DNA of 9,678 bases from Treponema sp. (lineage in GTDB: Bacteria > Spirochaetota > Spirochaetia > Treponematales > Breznakiellaceae), in contig JAITNU010000082.1 of NCBI GenBank assembly GCA_031290325.1, forward strand, positions 1-9,678, read 5' to 3'. Both the position numbers and the translations under genes were made by a program. A model generated the notes under the pieces. That model did not search any database. It was not told where the DNA came from and saw only the letters and a list, made by a program, of their open reading frames with translations. Shown one piece after another: positions 1 through 6,869 of the stretch. Every line of letters starts with the position of its first letter. Position 1 is the first letter of the stretch.

Positions 1-14
1 ACTGTTTACGCTGC

Positions 15-118
15 GCCGCTAAAGCGGCCTGGTCTTCCGTTCGCTAGGTCATTTCGCTACGCTCCATTCCCACGCTCAGACACATTTTTGTCACCCTGCT
101 ACGCATTGCTGGCAAAAA
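15..118. repeat. Hairpin-rich non-coding segment, possible dispersed repeat
   Basis: The first ~170 bases carry no convincing gene but hold two clear inverted repeats. The first is GCCGCT-AA-AGCGGC at 15-28. The second has arms TTTTTGTCA (85-93) and TGGCAAAAA (110-118), pairing with one G-T wobble around a 16-base loop. Short words recur between them (CGCTACGCT near 54-62, TGCTACGC near 98-104). The composition is GC-richer than the lipoprotein gene that follows. This is the look of a REP/MITE-like intergenic repeat, but copy number cannot be seen from one window. Assignment as a repeat is an inference. Confidence 0.35.
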
Positions 119-192
119 CATCGTAAATAGCCGGAACTGTGCAATGCCAACCAAAATTTTTATAAAATGTTACTGAAAGTTTGACGTTTCCC

Positions 193-221
193 TTGACAAA
201 AACTGCTATGGGGACAATACT
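193..221 (+). promoter_or_regulatory. Sigma70-type promoter for the transglutaminase-like lipoprotein gene
   Basis: A perfect -35 box TTGACA (193-198) is followed after 17 bases by AATACT (216-221), a four-of-six match to the -10 consensus. Transcription would start near 228, giving a leader of about 20 bases. A strong ribosome binding site, AGGAGGG at 238-244, sits 4 bases before the ATG at 249. Confidence 0.6.
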
Positions 222-248
222 GAAAACAGTATTTTTCAGGAGGGTTAT

Positions 249-1118
249 ATGAAAAAATTATTTTTTATTATGGTTTGTTTGTCGGTGATGGTCGCATGTG
301 CAACAAAGGCACCGACCCCACCAGTGGCCGAAGCATCAGTAATTGAGGCAACACCGGTTAATATGGTTATTCCCATTCCAAGCGGATATGTTCCGAAATA
401 TGCTCTTGAAACAGCGGAACAGTATAAAACAGAATTTTTACTCGAACAATCCGAATCCGCTTCGGATTTACAGTATCGTTTTTTCTATAACGAAGAAGGC
501 GAGGCGTGTTTGGAATATACGGTAACGCCGAAAGAAAGATATACGTGGGATAAACCAACATGGATTGGTTATACTTGGGGGAACAGCGAAGGTTCTATTG
601 GAAACAATGAAACCAACTATACTTTTACCAAAAAAATAGCTGATGAAGCGCAATATCGTATTGAAGAACGCAGAAAAGACCCTGTGTTCAGGGAAATTGA
701 AAAAGTAGTTTTACAGATAGCTACCGAATATGATTACGACTTTTATAGCGCCTATGGTAGAACAGTAAAATACCGTGATGTACATGTTAAGAAAGCCGTT
801 TGTGAAGGATACTCTGACGCCGTGTCACAGTCGTTTAGAAATCATCCTCTAGTAGCTAATGTTGAAACATGGTCTGGGCATAATCATGCTTGGAACGTTA
901 TCGTCTTAAAAGACGGACGCAGACTTTATTGTGATACCACATGGTATGATGGCAATAGTGTAGATGATGAAGGTTATGTAGTCCATGTTCCGGGACAAAA
1001 TCCAGTAGATTTGACTTTTGATATAAATGAATTCAATAGTTTAGGCGGCGCTATTGATAAAACTACCGGGAAATTATTGGCGGTTCATTTTGCTTGGAAT
1101 AACATAAAAATGAACTGA
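249..1118 (+). CDS. Lipoprotein with transglutaminase-like (cysteine protease fold) domain
   Basis: The 289-residue protein begins with a type II signal peptide: KK at 2-3, a hydrophobic stretch, and lipobox VMVAC. Cys17 would be the lipidated residue, so the mature protein is membrane-anchored outside the cytoplasm. Residues 18-30 are a Pro/Ala-rich linker. The C-terminal half carries the transglutaminase-core pattern: AVCEGYS with Cys184, GHNHAWN with His213, and YCDTTWYD with Asp229, in the usual order and spacing of the Cys-His-Asp triad. Bacterial members of this superfamily are mostly uncharacterised; some act as peptidases or on cell-wall peptides. Substrate and partner cannot be told here. 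The gene stands alone with its own promoter and strong ribosome binding site. It is clearly more AT-rich than the histidine operon that follows, which together with the repeat-like DNA upstream may indicate separate acquisition. No clear terminator follows it. Confidence 0.8.
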   Translation: MKKLFFIMVCLSVMVACATKAPTPPVAEASVIEATPVNMVIPIPSGYVPKYALETAEQYKTEFLLEQSESASDLQYRFFYNEEGEACLEYTVTPKERYTWDKPTWIGYTWGNSEGSIGNNETNYTFTKKIADEAQYRIEERRKDPVFREIEKVVLQIATEYDYDFYSAYGRTVKYRDVHVKKAVCEGYSDAVSQSFRNHPLVANVETWSGHNHAWNVIVLKDGRRLYCDTTWYDGNSVDDEGYVVHVPGQNPVDLTFDINEFNSLGGAIDKTTGKLLAVHFAWNNIKMN

Positions 1119-1357
1119 AAATAGTAATCAAATAATATAATTCGTATTTCTGTAAGAAAAATAGCATTAATTTGTAATTCTGGTTTCTTTCTTTTTGCAG
1201 GATACCTTTTCTTTCTCAATATTAATTCATGGAACTATTTTTTGGTGGATGTTCCGAAAACAAACCGAATATCGCTCTCTTCCGGGGACTTTGCTCCACC
1301 CTTTTCCCCTCTATTCCATACGCGGCCTCCATTCGGGGCAATACGGCTGAATAGATA
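1119..1357. other. Intergenic stretch without recognised feature
   Basis: The first ~130 bases are very AT-rich and the rest is mixed. There is no convincing Rho-independent terminator for the preceding lipoprotein gene. A 57-codon open frame on the minus strand (1395 to 1222) lacks a ribosome binding site and is not called. The regulatory part of the histidine operon begins at 1358. Confidence 0.5.
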
Positions 1358-1386
1358 TTGACAGGTTTTCCCCGTCTCGTTATACT
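1358..1386 (+). promoter_or_regulatory. Promoter of the histidine operon
   Basis: TTGACA (1358-1363), a 17-base spacer and TATACT (1381-1386) form a nearly perfect sigma70-type promoter. With the usual 6-8 bases between the -10 box and the start point, transcription should begin at about 1393-1395. That is essentially at the ATG of the short leader ORF. Confidence 0.8.
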
Positions 1387-1393
1387 AAAAACC

Positions 1394-1462
1394 ATGAACA
1401 GGACCGTTACGTTTCATCATCAGAAGGGAAAGCCGAGAGTCCGGCGCCGTGAGGTGCATTGA
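1394..1462 (+). CDS. Putative histidine-operon leader peptide (22 aa, leaderless start)
   Basis: The ORF reads MNRTVTFHHQ, continues through a basic RVRRR stretch, and ends EVH before TGA. It has adjacent His codons at 1415-1420 and a third at 1457, directly before the stop. The start (Met-x-Arg, then Phe and consecutive His) resembles the enterobacterial hisL peptide, though with far fewer His codons. No ribosome binding site precedes it, and the predicted transcription start falls on or next to the ATG, so translation would have to be leaderless. It lies between the operon promoter and a strong intrinsic terminator, which fits a ribosome-stalling attenuator. Position and His codons are seen; translation and function are inferred. 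Confidence 0.5.
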   Translation: MNRTVTFHHQKGKPRVRRREVH

Positions 1463-1473
1463 AGCGGTAATAC

Positions 1474-1505
1474 AGCCGTGGACTCGAGGTCCACGGCTTT
1501 TTTTT
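1474..1505 (+). terminator. Intrinsic terminator / attenuator before hisG
   Basis: A perfect 10-bp stem AGCCGTGGAC (1474-1483) / GTCCACGGCT (1489-1498) with loop TCGAG is followed directly by a run of eight Ts (1498-1505). The hisG ribosome binding site begins at the next base. A terminator inside the operon's own leader implies conditional readthrough. The 5' arm can alternatively pair with GTCCGGC at 1439-1445 inside the leader ORF (GTCC with GGAC, GGC with GCC, two bases bulged), giving a plausible antiterminator. No T-box motif is visible. Confidence 0.85.
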
Positions 1506-1515
1506 GGAGTGAAAT

Positions 1516-2370
1516 ATGGATAAGCTGCGTATATTAATACCTAAGGGGCGTATTTTTGAGAATATCTCCCGCCTCTTTGCCGAGGCGGGGTTTCCTATCT
1601 GCCTTGCGGACCGGACCTATAGGCCGGTTATTGCTGCGGATTGGCTGGACGCCAAGATCATGAAACCCCAGAACGTCGGGGAACTCCTGGAATTGGGGAG
1701 CCATGACGTGGGGTTCACGGGCATAGACTGGATTCGGGAAAGCGGGGCTGCGGTGGAGGAAATCCTGGACCTGGGTTTTGACCGGGTTCGCATTGTGGCT
1801 GCAGTTCCGGTGGAGCTGGACGAGGCCAGGCTCAAAATAAAGAAGCTCACCGTAGCCACCGAGTATGTGAGCCTTGCCAAGGCATGGCTTGATCAAGCGG
1901 GCTATGGGTACCGTATCCTCCGTACCTACGGCGCCACCGAGGTCTTTCCTCCAGATGACGCGGATATGATCATCGACAATACCTCCTCAGGCCAAACCCT
2001 CCGGGATAATGGTCTGCGGATCATTGCGACGATTCTGGAGTCCTCCACCCGTTTTGTGGCTTCCACCACCGCAATGGCAGACCCGGAAAAACGGGGGCGG
2101 ATTGAGGAACTGGCCATGCTGTTCAAGGCGGTCCTGGACGGACGGGACAAGGTGATGCTTGAAATGAATGTGTCCAAGTCCCGGTTTACCGGGCTGGTCG
2201 CCGGACTCCCCAGTATGCGAAGTCCCACGGTGTCGCCTCTCTATGGGGATGAAGGCTACGCGGTGAAGATCGCGGTGCAGAAGCGCGAGGTCCCCGGGCT
2301 TATACCCCGCTTGAAGAAGCTGGGCGCCGGGGATATTGTGGAATACGATCTACGAAAAGTGGTACCATGA
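1516..2370 (+). CDS. hisG: ATP phosphoribosyltransferase, long form
   Basis: This cytoplasmic enzyme catalyses the first step of histidine synthesis, joining ATP and PRPP into phosphoribosyl-ATP, and is normally feedback-inhibited by histidine. The 284-residue length matches the long form (HisG-L), which needs no HisZ partner. The N-terminal catalytic part shows ILIPKGR (6-12), the DVGFTGIDW segment (64-72) and the PRPP-binding region around 149-165 (ADMIIDNTSSGQTL), followed by the N-G-L stretch. The C-terminal ~70 residues match the regulatory HisG_C domain, including LPSMRSPTVSPL (231-242) and the GAGDIVEYDL end. The ribosome binding site GGAG (1506-1509) overlaps the end of the attenuator T-run, so termination would remove hisG and all downstream genes. 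The next gene starts 9 bases after the stop. Confidence 0.95.
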   Translation: MDKLRILIPKGRIFENISRLFAEAGFPICLADRTYRPVIAADWLDAKIMKPQNVGELLELGSHDVGFTGIDWIRESGAAVEEILDLGFDRVRIVAAVPVELDEARLKIKKLTVATEYVSLAKAWLDQAGYGYRILRTYGATEVFPPDDADMIIDNTSSGQTLRDNGLRIIATILESSTRFVASTTAMADPEKRGRIEELAMLFKAVLDGRDKVMLEMNVSKSRFTGLVAGLPSMRSPTVSPLYGDEGYAVKIAVQKREVPGLIPRLKKLGAGDIVEYDLRKVVP

Positions 2371-2379
2371 GGAGTGTTT

Positions 2380-3003
2380 ATGAGTAGAAGTGGGGAGATT
2401 ACCAGGAAGACCAAAGAAACTGAGATACAGGTTAAACTGAATGTGGATGGAACCGGGGAGGTTCACCTGGATTATCCCATCGGCTTTCTCGTGCACATGC
2501 TGAATACCTTTGCCCGGCATGGCCTTTTTGATCTGGACATCCGGGCAGTCGGGGACTTGGAGGTGGATCAGCACCACCTGGTGGAGGATACCGGCATTGT
2601 GTTAGGTCAATGCTTTGCCCAGGCCCTGGGAGAACGGCGGGGCATCCGCCGGACCGGAGCGTGCCTCTTTCCCATGGATGAGACCCTGGTGCGGGCAGCG
2701 GTGGACATTTCAGGCCGGCCCTTTCTCGTGTTCAATGGAGGGCTTTCAAATATACCCCTGGTTTCAGGTTCCGTCCATGCCGCTGGTACTGCCACGTTTC
2801 AGACCGATACGGTGGAAGATTTCTGGCAGGGCTTTACCACTGGTGCGGGCATTACCCTGCACCTGGATGTACTGCGGGGGAGGAGCGATCACCATAAGAT
2901 CGAAGCCCTGTTTAAGGCTGCTGCACGGGCGATCAGGGAGGCGGTTGAACGGGATCTCCGTTCCGCGGACCTGATCCCCTCTACCAAAGGGGTCCTCGTA
3001 TGA
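2380..3003 (+). CDS. hisB: Imidazoleglycerol-phosphate dehydratase
   Basis: The enzyme dehydrates imidazole glycerol phosphate to imidazole acetol phosphate and uses Mn in a multimeric complex. The 207-residue protein is monofunctional, without the phosphatase domain fused to it in enterobacteria. Metal-binding signatures are intact: H39 in FLVHML, H47, D63-Q-HH-LVED (63-70), and DHHKIEALFK with HH171-172 and E175. PMDETL (98-103) and the DISGRP stretch (109-114) also match the family. The ATG at 2380 is preferred over an in-frame GTG at 2374 because AGGAG (2370-2374) gives a 5-base spacing to the ATG. The hisG stop overlaps this ribosome binding site. The last codons overlap hisH as ATGA. 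Confidence 0.95.
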   Translation: MSRSGEITRKTKETEIQVKLNVDGTGEVHLDYPIGFLVHMLNTFARHGLFDLDIRAVGDLEVDQHHLVEDTGIVLGQCFAQALGERRGIRRTGACLFPMDETLVRAAVDISGRPFLVFNGGLSNIPLVSGSVHAAGTATFQTDTVEDFWQGFTTGAGITLHLDVLRGRSDHHKIEALFKAAARAIREAVERDLRSADLIPSTKGVLV

Positions 3004-3641
3004 GTATGCAGAGAGCCATGATTGGAGTGGTGGATTACGGGGCGGGAAACCTCGGTTCGGTGATGAACGCCCTGGCACGGCTGGGCATACCAGCCCGTTT
3101 TGTCAAAGGTCCGGAGGAGCTTGGGGGGACTAGTCCCTTTGAAAAGATCATCTTCCCTGGGGACGGGCACTTTGCCACGGCCATGGCATCCCTGGAAACC
3201 TCCGGCTATGACCAGGCGCTCCGGGAATGGATACAGGCAGATAAGCCCTTTCTGGGTATCTGCATCGGGCTTCAGCTCCTCTTTGAAAGTTCCGAGGAGG
3301 CCCCTCCGGTGGAGGGCAGGATGATACAGGGCCTTGGAGTGATTCCCGGCACAGTACGGCGTTTCCCCGGTCGTAAGGTTCCCCAAATCGGGTGGAACCG
3401 CACGCAAACCAAACCTGCTGCACGACTCTTCCGGGGGCTGCCGGACAATACGTTTTTCTACTATATACATTCCTATTATGCCGCTCCCGAAACCAATACG
3501 GTTACGGCTGCAGAGGCGGAATACTATGTCCGGTACTGTGCTGCGGTGGAACAGGGCGGTCTTGCGGCAGTCCAGTTTCATCCTGAAAAATCCGGGGCTC
3601 TGGGACTCAGCGTATTGGAACACTGGGCAGGAGGGCTTTAA
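3000..3641 (+). CDS. hisH: Imidazole glycerol phosphate synthase, glutamine amidotransferase subunit
   Basis: HisH hydrolyses glutamine and channels ammonia to HisF. The class I glutamine amidotransferase triad is visible: Cys88 in GICIGLQ, and His194 and Glu196 in QFHPEKS. The N-terminus IGVVDYGAGNLGS (8-20) and the HSYYA stretch (157-161) are typical of HisH. The oxyanion-strand motif, usually PGVG, reads PGDG here (53-56). At 213 residues the length is normal. The ATG at 3000 overlaps the hisB stop (ATGA); ATGs at 3006 and 3018 are possible alternative starts, since no strong ribosome binding site marks one of them. Translational coupling to hisB is likely, and hisF follows three bases after the stop. 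Confidence 0.94.
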   Translation: MSMQRAMIGVVDYGAGNLGSVMNALARLGIPARFVKGPEELGGTSPFEKIIFPGDGHFATAMASLETSGYDQALREWIQADKPFLGICIGLQLLFESSEEAPPVEGRMIQGLGVIPGTVRRFPGRKVPQIGWNRTQTKPAARLFRGLPDNTFFYYIHSYYAAPETNTVTAAEAEYYVRYCAAVEQGGLAAVQFHPEKSGALGLSVLEHWAGGL

Positions 3642-3644
3642 AAA

Positions 3645-4457
3645 ATGCAGGCTAAACGGATCATCCCCTGCCTGGACGTGGACGACGGACGGGTGGTGAA
3701 GGGGATCAAATTTAAGGGCATCCAGGACGCCGGCAACCCGGTGGAACTGGCCCGCCGATACAATGATGAAGGGGCGGATGAACTCACTTTCCTGGATATC
3801 GGGGCTTCCTATAAGAGCCGGGCTACCCTGCTGGATGTGGTCCGCATTGTGGCGGTGGAGGTCTTCATCCCCCTCTGCGTGGGGGGTGGCATCCGGCGGG
3901 TAGAGGATATGCGGGAGGCCATGAACGCCGGAGCGGACAAGGTTTCGGTGTGTACATCGGCACTGCAAAACCCCGGGCTTCTGAGGGAAATGGCCAGGGC
4001 CTACGGAAGCCAATGCGTGGTGCTTTCGATTGACGCCAAACGCTCAGGAGATGATGCTGAGGGGAAACCGGTGTGGCACGCCTTTTCCCACGGCGGCAGA
4101 ACCGATACCGGCTTAGACGCCATTCAATGGGCCATACAAGCAGTCGAACTCGGGGCCGGGGAGATCCTCCTCAATTCGATTGATGCCGACGGTACAGGGA
4201 CCGGCTATGATCTTGAACTGACCCGGAGGATGCTGGAAGCGGTTCCTGTACCGGTGATCGCCTCCGGCGGTGCGGGGAACCTGGACCAGATCGCCAATGT
4301 GCTGCTGCCCCCGCGTGGTACGCTTGAACCCGGCAGCGATGAGCTTTGGGGCAATGCCGACGCTGCTTTGGTAGCCTCTATGCTGCACTTCGGGAAAACC
4401 ACGATCCCGGAAATCAAAAAATACGCCGAATCAAAAGGAGTGTGCGTCAGATGGTAA
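3645..4457 (+). CDS. hisF: Imidazole glycerol phosphate synthase, cyclase subunit
   Basis: HisF, a (beta-alpha)8 barrel partnered with HisH, converts PRFAR plus ammonia to imidazole glycerol phosphate and AICAR. The two catalytic aspartates are present at canonical positions: D11 (PCLDVDDG) and D130 (LSIDAKR). Phosphate-binding segments CVGGGIR (78-84), SIDADGTGTGYD (178-189) and IASGGAGN (205-212) are intact. Two departures stand out. Position 103, normally Asn in the K-V-S-I-N-T segment, is Cys (KVSVCTS). About 14 extra residues (roughly 221-234, PPRGTLEPGSDELW) enlarge the loop before the ADAAL motif, making the protein 270 residues rather than ~252. A strong ribosome binding site, AGGAGGG at 3629-3635, lies within the end of hisH. 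The 3' end overlaps hisA by 7 bases. Confidence 0.94.
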   Translation: MQAKRIIPCLDVDDGRVVKGIKFKGIQDAGNPVELARRYNDEGADELTFLDIGASYKSRATLLDVVRIVAVEVFIPLCVGGGIRRVEDMREAMNAGADKVSVCTSALQNPGLLREMARAYGSQCVVLSIDAKRSGDDAEGKPVWHAFSHGGRTDTGLDAIQWAIQAVELGAGEILLNSIDADGTGTGYDLELTRRMLEAVPVPVIASGGAGNLDQIANVLLPPRGTLEPGSDELWGNADAALVASMLHFGKTTIPEIKKYAESKGVCVRW

Positions 4458-5734
4458 TCGCTTCGATAGACATACAGGATGGAAAGGTAGTCCAGCTTAG
4501 GCAAGGTTCGGAACTGGTGTTACAGCGGGATAATGCCCTTGGCTTGGCGGAAGAATTTGACCGTTACGGTGAAGTTGCGATCATCGACCTTGATGCTGCC
4601 AAGGGTAAAGGCTCCAATAGCAACATGATAAAGCCTCTGCTCCGCAGAGCCGAATGCCGGGTCGGAGGGGGGATCAAAACCGCAGACCAGGCAAAGGAAC
4701 TGGTAAGCCTCGGGGCCCGGAAGATCATCGCCGGCTCCATGGCCTTCCGGGACCCTGCCAAGAAAGGCGCCGGAATCACCGGGGGCGAGTTCGCGGTGAA
4801 CACCCCGTTCCTTGAGGCCCTGGCGAAAAAAATAGGCCGGAACCGGATCATCGTGGCAATAGACGCCCGGAACGGCGAAATCGTCGTGGACGGCTGGAAA
4901 ACCCCCACGGGCCTTCCCCTCATCGAGACCGCCAAACAGGTAGAACCCTTTGTGTCGGAGTTCCTCTTTACCTGCGTAGAGCGGGAAGGAACCATGACCG
5001 GCATTGATTTGGAACCGGTGAAGCAGCTCCGAGCCGCAGTCTCCTGTAAGATCACCGCTGCCGGAGGCGTATCAACCCTGGAAGAAATTGAGACCCTTGC
5101 CGCCCTTAGGTGCGACGTACAACTCGGCATGGCCCTCTACACCGGCAAAATAAACCTCGCCGATGCCTTCATCCATTCCCTCAACTGGAACAAAGCACTC
5201 CTTCCGGTAATCGCCCAGTCCCCGGACGGCCAGGTCCTGATGACGGGCTTTGCGGACCAGGAAGCAGTGGCCGAGACCTTCCACCGGGGAAACCTCTGTT
5301 TTCACAGCCGTTCCCGGAATACAATCTGGATGAAGGGGGAGACCTCGGGAAACACCCTGAAACTCCACCGTCTCCGGGCAGACTGCGACCAGGACGCCAT
5401 ACTCGCGGTGGTGGACCCTGCTGGTCCGGTTTGCCATACCGGAGCCTACACCTGTTTCGCCATGGACCGGCGGTATACCTGGGAATACCTCCAGTCCATC
5501 ATCGCCGAACGGTTCCGTAACCCTACCCCCGGCTCATACACCGCAACCCTGGATGATGAGCTGGTCCGGGAAAAGGTGGTGGAGGAGGCCGGGGAAGTGT
5601 GCACCGCCAAGACCCATGATGAAATCGTCTGGGAAGCAGCGGACCTGCTCTATTTTACCACTGCCCTCATCACCCGTGCGGGTGTGCAGGTCGAGGAAGT
5701 CCTGGAAGAGTTGGACCGGCGGCATAAGCAATGA
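4451..5734 (+). CDS. hisA-hisIE: Trifunctional fusion HisA-HisI-HisE (ProFAR isomerase / PRA-CH / PRA-PH)
   Basis: This 427-residue polypeptide joins three enzymes with no stop or frameshift. Residues 1 to about 240 are HisA, a barrel isomerase: the first catalytic Asp is D7 (ASIDIQDGK) and the second D138 (AIDAR), with VVDGW (146-150), VGGGIKT (71-77) and the ITAAGGVSTL (201-210) strand. Residues ~245-340 are HisI (cyclohydrolase): SRSRNTIWMKGETSG (286-300), the DCDQD metal motif (311-315) and Zn-ligand cysteines 312, 328 and 335. Residues ~345-425 are HisE (pyrophosphohydrolase): SYTATL, EKVVEEAGEV (374-383) and EAADLLY (395-401). All three active sites look intact. The linker near 240-247 is very short. 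The ATG at 4451 has AAGGAG (4435-4440) upstream and overlaps the hisF stop. HisE, HisI and HisA are consecutive steps 2-4, so one protein would turn PR-ATP into PRFAR. Confidence 0.93.
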   Translation: MVIASIDIQDGKVVQLRQGSELVLQRDNALGLAEEFDRYGEVAIIDLDAAKGKGSNSNMIKPLLRRAECRVGGGIKTADQAKELVSLGARKIIAGSMAFRDPAKKGAGITGGEFAVNTPFLEALAKKIGRNRIIVAIDARNGEIVVDGWKTPTGLPLIETAKQVEPFVSEFLFTCVEREGTMTGIDLEPVKQLRAAVSCKITAAGGVSTLEEIETLAALRCDVQLGMALYTGKINLADAFIHSLNWNKALLPVIAQSPDGQVLMTGFADQEAVAETFHRGNLCFHSRSRNTIWMKGETSGNTLKLHRLRADCDQDAILAVVDPAGPVCHTGAYTCFAMDRRYTWEYLQSIIAERFRNPTPGSYTATLDDELVREKVVEEAGEVCTAKTHDEIVWEAADLLYFTTALITRAGVQVEEVLEELDRRHKQ

Positions 5735-6855
5735 CCTATAGTATGTACTGGAGTAATCTGGCTCGCTCCCTCTCCCCATATATACCAGGGGAACAGCCCC
5801 GGCAGGCCACCTTCATCAAGCTCAATACCAACGAAAATCCCTATCCCCCGTCTCCGCTGGTCATTGAGGCGATTCAAAAAGCTGCGGGAGACCAGCTGCG
5901 GCTCTATCCCGACCCGGCCTGTACAGAACTGCGGCAGGCAATAGCCCACCGCTACGGAGTTCATCCGAAACAGGTCTTTGCGGGAAACGGTTCCGATGAA
6001 GTCCTGGCCTTCGCCTTTGGTGCGTTTTTTAACACCCCCGGGGATGCCGCTCCGTTAAACGGTTTTGGGCCTTCCCCGCAGGGTATCTGTCCCATAAGTT
6101 TCCCGGATATTACCTACAGTTTTTACCCGGTCTATGCCGGTTTGTGGGGCATCCCCTACCGTACCATCCCGGTAGCCGAAGACTTCTCCATCGACTACCA
6201 GGCCTTTAAGATAGCCTCAGGCGGGGTAGTCATCCCTAACCCCAACGCCCCCACTGGCCGGGCACTCCCCATAGCAGAACTGCTGAGTATCGTACAGGGT
6301 GATAATGAAGGGGCCAGGGTGGTGCTTGTGGACGAGGCGTACACCGCTTTCGGCGCTGAGACGGCAGTCCCGTATATAGCGGAGCATCCGAACCTGCTCA
6401 CGGTCCATACCCTTTCAAAGGCCGCATCCCTTGCGGGCCTGCGGGTGGGCTTTGCTATTGGCGCTGAGGCACTAATCGAAGGGCTGTGCCGGATCCGGGA
6501 TTCCTTCAATTCCTAGACCCTGGATCGGCTTGCCCAGGCGGGGGCACAGGCCGCGATTATGGACAGCCCCTATTACGATGCCGTGAACCGCAAGGTAATA
6601 GCCACCAGGGAACGGGTAGCCGCTGCCCTCATCAGTATGGGTGTTGAGGTCATGCCGTCATCGGCGAATTTTCTCTTTATCCGTTCCCCGGAAAAAACAG
6701 GAGCCGGCTTTTTTGCTGCCCTCCGGGACCGGGGCATCCTGGTACGCCATTTTGACAAACCCCGGATAGCGGATTACCTGCGGGTCAGCATAGGTACCGA
6801 TGCTGAGATGGATGTGTTTCTGGAACAGTGCAGAAACATAATCCTGAAATCATAA
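5731..6855 (+). pseudogene. hisC: Histidinol-phosphate aminotransferase gene interrupted by an in-frame amber codon
   Basis: HisC is a PLP-dependent transaminase converting imidazole acetol phosphate to histidinol phosphate. The reading frame is HisC-like over 374 codons but codon 262 (6514-6516) is TAG; both sides stay in one frame, so this is a single nonsense change. Before it lie NENPYPP (34-40), NPNAPTG (170-176), D201 and Y204 in VDEAYTAF, the PLP lysine K230 in LSKAASLAGLRVG, and RDSFNS (256-261). After it lie T-L-D-R-L-A-Q and the substrate-binding R351 in YLRVSIGT. Relatives commonly read FNSY here, so a Tyr codon (TAT/TAC) probably became TAG. Termination would remove the whole C-terminal domain. 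A loop of ~15 extra residues (about 107-121) follows PGD. The start overlaps the previous stop (ATGA). It may be a true pseudogene, a read-through gene or a sequence error. Confidence 0.85.
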
Positions 6856-6869
6856 CCATAGGAAGGACC

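Noticed and set aside
1222..1395. A 57-codon minus-strand ORF between the lipoprotein gene and the histidine operon.
   Set aside because: No ribosome binding site, its start overlaps the his promoter region, and the translation has no recognisable features.
1394..1510. A T-box (tRNA-sensing) leader before hisG.
   Set aside because: The conserved T-box sequence motif and the long specifier-loop stem are not present; the leader is too short.
2889..4013. A 374-codon open frame on the minus strand across hisB, hisH and hisF.
   Set aside because: It lies entirely opposite three clearly homologous genes, its translation shows no family motif, and long antisense frames are common in GC-rich coding DNA.
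4564..5130. A 188-codon minus-strand frame opposite hisA.
   Set aside because: Low-complexity Ser/Arg/Pro-rich translation mirroring the codon bias of the plus-strand gene; no ribosome binding site or recognisable domain.
6559..6855. An independent small gene starting at the ATG after the hisC amber codon.
   Set aside because: It is in the same frame as hisC, encodes only the C-terminal aminotransferase domain, and has no ribosome binding site of its own.
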